From: Trissonchulus latispiculum
Lineage: Eukaryota; Nematoda; Enoplea; Enoplida; Ironidae
NCBI GenBank assembly: GCA_030248195.1
Contig: JASAND010030463.1
Location: 62,001-126,000, forward strand
Direction: 5' to 3'
Length of the DNA stretch: 64,000 nt
The translations under genes and the position numbers were made by a program. Below the pieces are notes generated by a model. That model was not told the DNA's origin, did not search any database, and saw nothing but the letters and a program-made list of their open reading frames with translations. Each line of letters starts with the position of its first letter. Positions within the stretch are counted from its first letter, which is position 1. Shown here in pieces: positions 9,901 to 22,900 of the stretch.

Positions 9901-12900
9901 TGCAAACGGTATTCAACTTTTGGGTCCTCCTTCGGTTTGACTTTGGACCACCTTTCTTTTTCAAAATTCTGGATGCGAGCCTCCTGGGCTTATTCTAGGA
10001 ATGTTTTCTTGGTGGGGTTGCTTCTAGTGCTCCGAATCAGAGCGACACGGAATTTTTTGGGGGGGAATGTTTTCTAAAAATAGCGCTATTTTTCAGGCGA
10101 ACACTGTAACAGTTGATTTTTCATTGCAGATTCAGTGGTCTAAAGGGAAAAATAGCGTAAACAATTTCCGTCGAAGCTGGAAAATTTTTGAGAATTTTGC
10201 TTTCTGTCTGTATGTATTCGTAGAACGTCGGTTTAGTAAGAAACTAACTCGGCCAATTTCCTTTTTTGGAACTTTTCCGGAGCTTTTTCTTGCTCTTTCT
10301 ATGGAAGTTCGTTAGGTTGCCTGCCAATCAGAGACCTCTTACGTTCTCTTCTCATATTTTTGATTTTGTTAGTGTATATATGTATTTTATTCCCTACGTA
10401 TTTGTGTAATAAACTTCCTATTTGGTACCCCATTTTTCTAATTTTCGGCCTGTTGCAGACCTGGATCACTTTTCGGTTCTGTGTTACAGCTCAACGACAA
10501 CCGGTAACAAGACCAAAGCTGGTGGTGATGATGAGAGCGGGGCCAGCCGCCCAGAAAAGCGGGCGAAAGTTGGCGGCGGGCCCACGGGCCGGACCAAAAC
10601 TGGCGCCACCAAGACGACACTCCGAGTGCCGCATACTGCCACGCCGTATGTCTCGTTTCCCGGACAGTTGCCGGCCCGGCCAAGCAGTGCGGAACCCCCG
10701 GCTATCCTCAGCGAAACGGAAGATGCTATGGATACCGTCAAGTTAGTTTTAATATTTTTTGAATTTAGTTTTGAGTTTTTAGTATTTTAAATATTTTCAA
10801 TTTAATTTAAGTTTAATAATAGTGCTTTATTAACTGTTGAGGTTTTGTTTATAATGTTTTGAAACTTGAAACTGATGGGGATTTAAAAAAACGTGGGTTC
10901 TGTTCAATTTACATAATTGTTCCTCTTGTTTGTTTTTGATGTATGCATACGGCAACAGGGAAAATGTGGAAATGAGAATTGGTCCCGGGTGGAGCGAATA
11001 CGGTAGTTTGCTCTCACACCCGAAAATGTTTCAAAGAAATATTATTTTTGTAGTTTTTGCAGTTTTTTAGCTCTTGGCTTCAGGCTGAGATTCCGTGCAT
11101 TAGTACCGGCACTCAGCCGGAATTCGGACTTGAGTGCAAGGACATTCTTTTAGCAGTATTTTGGCCTGTTTCCTTTTCTAGGGCATCAAATGCTGGTGGA
11201 TCAACTTCGGATCCAGAGCAATCTTTCAGTCAGAAGCGCCCGGCACCAGCCCAGCCTGCTCGCGGAGGCGGCGCCAGGGCGGCTCGAAAGGCACCGGCTG
11301 CTGCGAAGAAGGTCACAGTACCGATAGCATCGTCTACGCCCAAACCTCAGCCAGCGGTCCGCATCGGTCAACCGCCGTCGGATGCGACGGAAACCGGATC
11401 TCTGCCCAGTGGTCAACCGGAACCGGTCGTGTCCGGGCACGGCCGGGGCCGGCCTAAACGAGCGGCTGCCGCTGTAGTGACGGCTGTTGACGTGCTGCCG
11501 GCTTACAATGATGCAGAACAGCCTGCTCCTCCTAGCGAAGCAGAGTATGTATCTGTGTCAAGTAGTTGTGTCAAGCTGCAAAGGGTTTGACTTGTTTTTA
11601 TAGCATATTAGTTACCGAATATAGTAGTTTTTAGATGTTATTTGTTGGGTTCTTAATTTTTTGATTATCATTGTTGTCAGCACGAGGAGGTAATGTTCCT
11701 CCTTTCTTGGTCTCAGTGAAGGTGGGTGGATGGCGTTGTTTAGTTTCACAGACGACTTACATTATTATTGCTGGGTTCGGGAAAAATTTAGTTTATCAGT
11801 TTTTCCTTATTTTCTTGTTGCTGGTTTTCTTGAAAGATTGTATCGTCCAGGTCCAGATGACTTTTCCTAATACTGTTTTCAGTGTTTTGAATCTTTTTCC
11901 TTCCAATTTATATGTAATTAATTATATGTAATAGATAATATTATCATAATAGACTGTCTAATTTTTAAGCTTTTATACAGATTTACCCTCGCATCGTATT
12001 TATGTATATCTGCCAGTTGTTTTCAGTCCCGTCGTGCCTGTCAAACGGACCCGTGGCCGTCCAGCCAAAACTGCCGCGGGTGCAGCGAAATCGGTCGATC
12101 CTGTGCTAGCGGCTAGCGATACTGCCGCGCCCAGTGTCATGCCGCCTTCTGACCCGGCCCCTGCCCAGGCCCAGACAAAAGCCAAACCACTGAAAACGAA
12201 GGGAGCTCGAAAGGTGATGCCAGATTCACAGGAACAACAGTCGGACACTACTGCTGTTGCTACTGCTAACGGAGTGTAAGCTTTCCTGAACTAGCACTTT
12301 TTTCAGGTTGCAGGGTATTTTTTAGGGATTTTTCCCCGGGGTACCCCCGGGCCGCATATTTCTAATCTGTGTAACTGGAATACGCATTCTAAAATGTGTA
12401 GCGTAAATACGCAAGCGCTTTGAAAGTGTGTGCTTGGAATACGCAGCATACTTCTAGTGTTTCATTATATGCTATTATATGCTTCATATAATACGTTGCA
12501 AACCCATTATACACTATTATATGCTGCATGTAAATATATACGTTATACACATGAATGTAAAGAAATATAGGGAATAATATATCTGCAAGGCATCTGTAAC
12601 ATTGATGGCCGTTACTCGTTATAAAATAAAATTTGGAAAATAGTTTCGAGTGTGTAATAATAAGCTCAAATACTTAGGAGTTAGGCAACATAGTTTTAAA
12701 GTTTTCCATATTTTAATTTTTTACCCAATATAGGCATATACAAAAATAGACGAAGCAAAGATGGCAAATGGGAGCTGTTATAATTATTTGAATCCAAGAA
12801 ACTTAGATATTTATTTGTTACATAATATAGAATTTCACATTTTTTATAAACCTAAGAGAACATACACACTTTCCAGATATGGTTAATAATCCCTCCCCAA

Positions 12901-15900
12901 ATTTTTATGTAAAATATCACCCACCCCACGATCTATCTTTCTCTAAATTTAATCAGTTCAGCTAAAATTTTGAGGTATGCATCGCAAGGCTTTTCGGATT
13001 TATTGGTAATCAAATTTTTAAATTAAAATTTTTAGAAAAATTTAAAATCTTAAGCTTTCGAAACGCTCGAAACTATTTTCCAAATTTTATTTTATAATGA
13101 GTAACGGCCATCAATGTTACAGATGCCTTGCACATATATTATTCCGTATATTTCTTTACAATCATGTGTATAACGTATATATTTACATGCAGCATATAAT
13201 AGTGCATAATGGGTTTGCAACGTACTTATATGAAGCATATGATAGCATAGCATATAATGAAATACTAGAAGTATGCTGCGTATTCCAAGCACACACTTCC
13301 AAAGCGCTTGCGTATTTACGCTACACATTTTAGAATGCGTATTCCAGTTACACAGATTAGAAATATGCCCCCGGGCCCGGGAGGGGGAAGAAATTTTCGG
13401 GGGAGGGGAAGATTTTTTGCAAAAATGAGCCAAAAATGGTATTTTTTGGCGTATTTTGCACGGTGAAACACAAAAAGTTCTCAAAAATGCCAGGATTTAT
13501 GCTAAAATAGCAATTTTAGGGAAAACCTCCGGCGAAGCCTGAAATTTTTTGAAAGTTTGACCATTTTTGGAAAAATGTAGATCTCATTAAGGGGGAAGCC
13601 CAAAATCCCAGGGAGGGGGGGTAGGTATTTTCGGGGGGAGGTCAATTTCGCCCCCCCCCTTGTAAAAATACCCTGGGTTGAATGTTGAAAAAATGTCTAA
13701 CATTTCTGTTTGAGGATTTAGAATTTTTTAACTGTCGTGAAGATTTAATTTTGTACGTTAGACGAAGGAAAGATGATTCTACCTACCTTTTTGTACGTTT
13801 GTCGCAAGATTGAACTTGACACTTACTTTTTATTATTTTTATGATTTGAATTGTTGTGAGTGATATTATTTAGACTGTAGTAATTTGTAATAATCATAGG
13901 GGTCGCGGTAGCGACCCCTATAATATGAGTGAAAATGGTCGAATGACCGTGTAAAACAAGGCTGCGCAGAAGATGCGCAGATTCCTGCGCATCTGCGCAG
14001 ATTATGTGCGCAAAAAATTGTACGTGTCGAGTTTAGTAGGTGTGCGAAGTTTCATCCCCGTACCACTTTCCGTTAAAAAGTTGCGCCAAAAATCGCTTAC
14101 GAGAGTGATGTTTTTTTCCGGTTCTCCGCTTTGACGTCTGGTAAGGGGGTTTTGTAGCTTTAATAACAACAGATAGAAAAATTTTTGCCTATGAAAACCA
14201 TATATATTCTTGGAGTACGCAACAAAAATAAGCCGATAGGGTAGTTTTTATGCCTCCCAGAGCCGGAAAAAATTTTTGGCGGGGGGCCAAAGTCGGCCAA
14301 AACGTTAAAATGGTCTAAAAGTATGCTTCAAAGGCGCCGTAATAAGTCAGACTGGGCTATATATGGGGCAATACTGCCTATATGGCTGAATAGGACACAT
14401 ATCAGGGTCGTTCAATTGCTATATGATTTTCCGGTCCTGAGCGTAATTTTGGGGTTCGCTTATTTTGCGACCTGGAAGCCTCAAATCTTGCATACAAAGG
14501 TTTTTGGGGACGGAGAATCGATTCCCGCTATCAGTTTTTCTGTCCGACTGACCCAAGTTGCTGGGCTGGTTCCACTTTGCCGTCTGGAGGGTCATGTCGG
14601 CAACCGTTTCCTGGAGGTCCATACTAGGCTCTACTTGGCCTCTCAAAACTTTCTCTATATGGGTTTTCTGGTGCGCCCGGCTCATATCCGGTGTCCGTTT
14701 TGCCAACCGACTCATCCATCTTGCTGGGCTGGTTCCACTTTGTCGTCTGGAGGGTCATGTCGGCAACCGTTTCCTGGAGGTCCATACTAGGCTCTACTTG
14801 GCCTCTCAAAACTTTCTCTATATGGGTTTTCTGGTGCGCCCAGCTCATTTCCGCTGTCCGTTTTGCTGTACAACGCACCCATTTTGCTGGGCTGGCTCCA
14901 CTTGACCGTCAGAGGGGGCAGGTCGGTAAGGGGTCAGGTGGTCCAAAATGAAATTTTTCAAAAGTGGTCAAATTTGGTATCAAATGAAAGCCCAAAGTGA
15001 GCTGAGCAACTTTTGTCATAGAATTGCATGCTCAATGTGCCTGTAGAGTGCTGCGGTGGGGTGGGGTGGGGACTTAGGCGATTTTCGGTCAAAAATGAAA
15101 TTTTTAAAAAGTGGTCAAATTTGGTACCAAATGAAAGCCCTAAGTGAGTTGAGCAACTTTTGTCATAGAATTGCATACTCAAAGTGCCTGTAGAGTGCTG
15201 CGGTGGCGTGGGGTGGGGACTTAGGCGATTTTCGGTCAAAAATGAAATTTTTAAAAAGTGGTCAAATTTGGTACCAAGTGAAAGCCCTAAGTGAGCTGAG
15301 CAACTTTTGTCATAGAATTGCATGCTCAAAGTGGCTGTAGAGTGCTGTGGTGGGGTGGGGTGGGGACTTAGGCGATTTTCGGTCAAAAATGAAATTTTTA
15401 AAAAGTGGTCAAATTTGGTACCAAATGAAAGCCCTAAGTGAGGTGAGCAACTTTTGTCATAGAATTGCATGCTCAAAATGCCTGTAGAGTGCTGCGGTGG
15501 GGTGGGGTGGGGACTTAGGCGATTTTCGGTCAAAAATGAAATTTTTAAAAAGTGGTCAAATTTGGTACCAAGTGAAAGCCCTAAGTGAGCTGAGCAACTT
15601 TTGTCATAGAATTGCATGCTCAAAGTGGCTGTAGAGTGCTGTGGTGGGGTGGGGTGGGGACTTAGGCGATTTTCGGTCAAAAATGAAAGTTTTCAAAACT
15701 GGTCAGATTTGGTACCAAATGAAAGCCCTTAGCGAGCTGAGCAACTTTTGTCATAGAATTGCATGCTCAAAGTGTTGTAGAGTGCTGCGGTGGGGTGGGG
15801 TGGGGACTTAGGCGATTTTCGGTCAAAAATGAAATGTTTCAAAAGTGGTCAAATTTGGTACCAAATGAAAGCCCTAAGTGAGCTGAGCAATTTTTATCAT

Positions 15901-16979
15901 AGAATTGCATGCTCAAAGTGGCTGTAGAGTGCTGTGGTGGGGTGGGGACTTAGGCGATTTTGGGTCAAATATGAAATTTTCCAAAAGTGGTCAAAATAGT
16001 ATCTGCTTGCGCATGGTGTTCGGAAATATATTATGTTGGTTCTTTTCTGCGCATACATATGTAAAAGAATGGAAAACAAGAACCAAAAATGCTCCTTCGT
16101 CGCATGTAAAAAACATATGAGTACTCTCAGGCAGGTTGTACAAACACGGAAACTAGCCTGTAAAATGCATATTATGAGTGGCGTTGAGGTTGTAAATTAA
16201 GGAAAATAAGTTGCAACGGCTTAACATATGAGCCTGTCCTACAACGAGGCTCATATTGGCGTCACAGTAGCCTTCTTAAAGATCATCAGGTCATCATATT
16301 AAAGAAAAAACGAATGAATAGACATAACATGTTAACATTGTGGCTTGAAAGAAATGCACAGAACGAAGTGAACTGCGACACCTCAAGTTTAACTGTACAT
16401 GCAAGCTGATGTTTCCCGAAACACCGTGGCACCTACTATTTCCGGAAGCACTATAGTACACCTACTGTATTTTCGGAACACTATGACACACTACTCTCAC
16501 ATACGTAATGCTTTCCCCACATGGCTCTGAGTCAGAGCGCAGAGTGGCATGCCGTATAATGCGTATGCACAGTGTCTCAGCGACAAGGTGTGTGAAGGAC
16601 AATTTTGTAATGAAAAGCTTTACGTGCTATTTATATGAAGGTCAAATATCGACAAATTATATTATGACATACGTACGCCAATATGAGCCTCGTTGTAGGA
16701 CAGGCTCATATGTTAAGCCGTTGCAACTTATTTTCCTTAATTTACAACCTCAACGCCACTCATATGCATTTTACAGGCTAGTTTCCGTGTTTGTACAACC
16801 TGCCTGAGAGTACTCATATGTATTTTACATGCGACGAAGGAGCATTTTTGGTTCTTGTAATTTTAATAATATTAATATTTGTAGGAAAACGGAACTGGAA
16901 CCGGAATCAGAAGAGTCACGACCAACGTCTTCCGGAAGTAAGGGTGCCGCCAGTGGAAAGTCGAAATCTTCCGGAAAAA
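3369..16979 (+). CDS. PARP2: PARP2-like exons 1-9: basic AT-hook N-terminal region
   Basis: Exon 1 starts [13 protein letters not shown] and is rich in Lys/Arg. Exons 2-8 (369, 99, 174, 129, 252, 363 and 249 nt) all start and end in phase 2. Each can therefore be skipped without breaking the frame. AT-hook-like motifs are visible at residues 61-68 (RAGRPAKK, exon 2), 461-467 (GRGRPKR, exon 7, the canonical core) and 504-509 (RGRPAK, exon 8). Other segments are Gly/Arg/Lys and Ala/Pro rich. This composition suits DNA or nucleosome binding and probably a nuclear localisation signal. Exon 9 is Ser/Gly/Lys rich and changes the phase from 2 to 1 ahead of the WGR domain. Exon boundaries rest on splice signals, phase consistency and composition, not on homology. 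Confidence 0.8.
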
Positions 16980-19900
16980 GTATGTCGGTTTTTTGCGGAT
17001 GAGAATTCGGGATTTTTTCCGTTCTCCACCCGCCTTTGTGCTTTTGTGTTTTCGTAATTTATATTTTTTAAATAATTAGATAACTGTGTACTAGATGATA
17101 ATAATATTTTATTATTATTTAAAATTAGTGGAACAACTTTAATATACGTACATTAAAATGCCAAAAAAGCTGTCATTTTTAAGTTCTGGCTGCTCAAAAT
17201 TACCTGTTATATTTTGCAGCCAAAACGTTGGTGATAAAGGGTTTAGCACCGGTTGACCCAGAATGTGTCGAAAAGGTTGAGACTGCTCATGTCTACACAG
17301 AGGGCAGTGATGTTTATGATGTGATGCTTAATCAGGTTAGATTAATTAATTAATTAATGACTTAACGTAGTTAGTTGCTTAAACAAGTTTTTAATTACTA
17401 GCGTGGATTGGCACATAATTTCATGCGATATAACACAAATCTGGTTTTTAAACTCGAGATAGCTAGCTAGGTACGATTGTTGCATTTATTATTCCTTTGA
17501 TGTTACATTTGTACGATGCGTAGACGAAAGAAAGACAGGGTTGAAATGCTATTTTTTCTGTGGCTTTCGGTGTTGGTGGTGAATGATTTTTTTTTATGGA
17601 GGGTTTTGGCCAATTTGTTTGAAAATTATTTAAGTTTAAATTAGTTTTGAAAATTGTTTATTTGTTATGTTTTTTGGTTATGTATTTGCAGACCAATGTT
17701 GGCAACAATAACAACAAATACTACATCATTCAATTGTTGGAAGATGACAGTCAAAAGTGCTATAATGTTTGGCAGCGTTGGGGTCGGGTTGGCTATAAGG
17801 GACAGCATTCTATGGTTAGCTGTGGCACGGATTTGGGCAAGGCTAAGGATGCCTTTTGTAAAAAGTTAGTGATTTTTAAAACTGTTATTATTTTGGAAGG
17901 CTTTTGTCGTATATACATAAGTTATTGATAGCTTGTTTTTCATTGATGCGCCTTCTTTTTAATGAATGGAAACGCTTGTTAACATATATACGTTTTGAAC
18001 TGAATGTAAGGTAAAAGGTAAAGGTGACCCCCTGGAGAATATCTTCATCCCTACTTCAGGGACAAAGGGGTGCCGTTGCTTATCCTTGGATACACAGCCC
18101 TAGAGCCAGGAGTGACACCACACCACAGATGACTACATTCATGAAAAGGGGGTAAATATTGTCTGTGCTTGCTTACTAACAGAAAAGTGAATAACGATTG
18201 CGTGGATTGCTTTAGATTTTTTGATAAAACGAAAAATGAGTGGGGCCTGCGCAGTTCATTTGAAAAGATGGCTGGAAAGTATGACTTGGTGGAAATTGAC
18301 TATTCGGCCAAAGATGAGGTAAGAAATAGCCGCCATATTTTTTGAACATTTTGTGTTGTTTCATTGGATGTTTGCTGTTTAATTTTTCATTTTGAACTCC
18401 TAAAGATTTATTTCAGGTGCGTGGTTGAACGTTGTTATTGTCGGAACCACACCACGTAATTCTTACAATATTGTTGATACTGTCATTTTTAAGTTGAATT
18501 TTCTTCTGTCAATTCTGAATTTTCAAAGTTTTGCCTCACTTTTTGTGGTGCACTTTCTTTAGGCGGCTAAAGAAGATACGGTTGCAGAGCAGGACAAAAA
18601 GCAGAGCATTCCTGAGTCAAAGCTGGATGAACGATTGCAGGTTTGAGTTTTGCTCTTCTATTGCAGTCTTGTGATACCATTATGCTCCCCACATTTTGCT
18701 GTTTTCTTTTTATTTCCATGCATTTATCATTGCCATTTCTTATCCTATCTTCTGTACCCTGCGTTTTATTGGGGATGTTAAAGTTACTGTTAAAATCCTC
18801 TATTTTATTTGGGTCAGGGTCATAGTGCGTTTTAATGATATTTTGTGTTGTGTTAAATTATTTTGCCGAGAATTGTTCCGTTTTATTTATTTTTTCTTTG
18901 TTTTCTAGAATTTAATTCGTCTGATCTCAGATATCAAAGCCATGGAAGCCACCGTGATAGAAATGAAGTATGATGCTGAAAAAATGCCCTTAGGTAATTT
19001 GATGTAACGTTTCTGGGTATTTTTAATTTAGAAAATGAAATTTTAAGCCATTTCTAAACAAATTCATTATGCAGTTTACGCCTAACCTTCTTTGTCACCC
19101 ACCAACGAGTATATAGATGTACACATAAATTTTAATACTTTGAGTTTCTCTAAGGAGGGTAGAGCAGTTTTAACGTAAAGTAGGGTAAGGTAACAATTTT
19201 AGCCAAAAACCAGGTGTTAGAAAATTTGCAGTTTTAGCGTTTTGCATAACCTGTGAATTAATTATAAAATTGCTTTAGTCAATTTAAAATGTATCCTCGG
19301 TAAAATTTCTCCTTGCTAAAGATATAATTGTCTTGAGAGAGTGTGATGATGTGCGGCGGAACTGAGGATCGTGTTAGGATAAGCCACTGGCTTTCTACCT
19401 AAACAAGTACGTATAAATTGATTCCCTTCCATTTTAAGACACAATAAAGTACTGCATATACTAACGTATTGTAGCCTGATTTTTCTTTTTCTAGTCTTTC
19501 CATCTACTTTTAATTCTTTTCTTTTCTAGGAAAACTGACCAATGCTCAGATCAAGGCGGGCTATCTGGCCCTGAAACGGGTGGAAGAGTGCCTCAACAAT
19601 TCCCACTATGCCTCCCGACTGGCGGAGGCTTGCAGCGAATTCTACACCCGAATTCCGCACTGTTTCGGCATGCAACGACCACCTCTGATTCGTGATTCGA
19701 AAATGCTGAAGGAAAAGTTGGACCTTTTGGATGTACGTACATACATGCCTAATTGGAGGTGTAGATTCTGGCTTATTTATAGTAGGAGGGGGGCTTGGCG
19801 CCCCCACCGCCCCCCACCCTATGAAAAGCCAGACTTCACGACTTGTCCAGAAAATTGTCCAAATTTTATCATTTCTATTTTGAATGTTGTAAATAATAGA

Positions 19901-22900
19901 TTTTTATAGAATCTTCACTATTATACAACATAAACGTGAATAATTACAAAGTTATTCCAAATATGTGCCCCCACTATATTTGGTGAGTCTCCTGTTACCA
20001 AAAATGGGGTGGATGAAGCTCTTTTCCGGGGGAGGGGGTGGCTTGGAACCACCTCCGTAGGAAATCCGATTTTACTGACTCCAGCAATTGGAAATCCATC
20101 ACAGGTGTGCCCTGGTCAACGACTGTTTTGGTTTAACATTGAAGCATTTGAAGCCCTCAAATTATGCTACCAAGCGGTTGGGTCCAATCCCTACTTCATT
20201 TTCTTCCTGGATTCCCCTGATGTGTGTGGACGTACGCGTGCTCGGTCAGTGGATCCCGAAGTGCCCTCGTGGAGCTTTTCCAAGCTGATCGAGCCCTGAG
20301 TACAACAGCAGCAACAACAAGCTCTTCTCCCATAAAAATGGCCTAAGCCGGAGTCTTAGGATTTAGGTGTGTCGTGAAAGAAGTTGCGGGACAGAAAGAA
20401 GTTGCGGGACACGTATTTCGCCTTTCGTCTTACCTACCTTGCCAAAATTTCAGAAATGGGAATTGGGGTTGCTTGGGAAGGTATATAGTTTATTTTATGA
20501 TAAATTTAATTTTAGATGGACTAGTCTCAGGAAAGATTTGTTCTAGTAGGAATAAATATGGAACTCAGCCTACCACCGTGCCCCTTGCAGTTCCGGAACT
20601 GTGAGCGGTGGTAGAGGAGGAGGACGCAAGGGGCAAACGAAATGTTAATCTTTAGGATGATCGAAACTGCCGAGCACCTCCTTCCGGGCTGAGGGGCACT
20701 CTACATATTTAACTTGTAGGAACCTTGAAAATTAGAGTGCCTTTAATTATGTATTTTGATGGAGATAATAACTCCATCCGATGGTTAACTTATTGTGTAT
20801 ATATAAATTGTATCTGATTTTGTTTACTTTTACGCCATATTTCATGTGTTTCATATCTTTACGTTAAAATTGTATCGATTATATTTTGGTTGTGCAAATT
20901 GGTTTCTTTTGTTGATGTTGATACTACTATTTGGAAAATTGGAAGGAGTGATCCTCAAGAAGGAAATGTGATTTTAAAAATAGTGTTTTTATGACTCTAA
21001 ACTACAGCTTTAGTAATGTGTTTTTAGATGGAGTTTTTGCGAAAGTTTGTTTGGCGCCGCTGTATCTATTCCTTGGACGGAAAATTAATTTTATAGGTGG
21101 AAATTTTACGAAATTTTGTTTGTCGCCACTGACTTGTCACGCTATTTTCTCCTGGGATGCTGTTATATTATTAGTGTTGAAATTCTAGATTTTTTCAAAT
21201 ATTTTCTTTTTCTTCTGTTCCACAACAGGCCCTGGGTGACATAGAAGTGGCCATGCGAACGCTGAAATCAGAATCTGCAGATTTGAGTCTCAACCCACTG
21301 GATCGCCATTATGATGCCATGAAGTGCAAGCTTGACCCTGTCAATCCGAACACGGAAGAATTTAAGGTATATATATATAGTTTTCCGGGGGGGGGATATT
21401 TGGGAATGGTAAGGTTAGTTTGCCAGAAAGTGGGAAAATGGGTTGTTCACTTCCCAGAAGACTTATTATGTGAAATTAAGCACAACTTTTTCAATATTAA
21501 GTTTTGGTGTAGTAAAACCGGGGGGGGGGTTACGATTTCTTTCTGAAAGATATCAGGATGTGCTGCTGGCCTACTAACACACAGGGGTGCATATCATTGA
21601 AAAGAATATGCGTACGGTACGATACAGTTTAATACTCATGTTTTTTAAAATTACCATGGAGAATTATTGAATTTGTTTTTTAACATTTACATAATTTTGT
21701 CTTCTTTTATAGATTGTTCACAACTATCTACAGTTCACTCATGCTGCCACACACTCTGCCTATAAGATGAAGCTGCGCAATGTCTTCCGATGTGACCGCT
21801 TTGAGGAGGCAGCCAAGTTTAAGGATGTCGGAAATAGGTACTGTATGATATGGTAGAATAGGAGTCTGGGCATATTCTACTTGGGGACGAGTGCCCATAA
21901 ACGGCCTCCTCCCAAAATTCGCTCCCCCCATACTGGGGGCCCCTCTAGATTCCAAATTTTATCCTGAACAATTGACCAGAAGGCCAAATTTTCAAAACTG
22001 TTCTCGTTTGCCGGAGATTTTTACATCACTAAATTATATTATATGCTTTTGTTTGCGCTAAAAACTAACTTTTTTGGCGAATATTATAAAAATGGCGGAA
22101 TTTTGTAGCATATTTTCAGAAATATTTTCGCCCCCTCCCCGTTTTTGAGTCGCCTCCCCCTTCCCAAGGGCCCCTCCCGAAGTGCCCCCAAGACAGGCAG
22201 CTAACCCTACAGTATTAGTGAAAATTTCCCACAGACAATTTAAATAGCTAATTTGCGAAGTGGGTCATAGGAGGGGGGCTGAGGTCAGCCGAGTGCTAAG
22301 CGTCTATTTCTTTAATGATTTAAATGGATTCGAATAAAAAGTATTACTCATTCATGAAATAAACGCAGTAGCGTACGTATATTTTTCATCTTGATTACAT
22401 TTATCTCGTTTACGTAAAGTACATACAGTATCTAAAATTCTGGTTAATGTGTCTAGCTGTTTTTCTTGTATTTTTATATGGATTATTTTTGAAAATGCTT
22501 TTCTTTTTTGTCAGAATGCTACTTTGGCACGGATCTCGCCTGACCAATTGGTTTGGAATTTTATCTCAGGGTCTACGAATTGCTCCGCCAGAAGCGCCCT
22601 CTACTGGCTATATGGTACTGATTTGGAATGAGTTAATCGTTTATCTTGAAATATTGTATTGTATTGTATTAATTCAACAAACGAAAACAAAAATTATTAG
22701 CAACAAACAAGTGCAACATAACTGCACTACGCGTCTACATCAAACAGTGCCACTTGCAGAGACCTCTTGAAAGAGGAAATATGTTGAAGTATGACATTGT
22801 AGTGTTTAGGTTTTTTCACTTTTTTCTTTTCTTCATTTCTTTTTTACATTTCTTAAACATGATCTCGTAATTTTATAATAGCCATTTGATTATTTTAAAT

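Noticed and set aside
14958..15680. 240-codon open frame on the minus strand with a 49-residue repeated peptide
   Set aside because: It is the 147-bp satellite, whose unit is a multiple of three. There are no splice signals, domain or start context.
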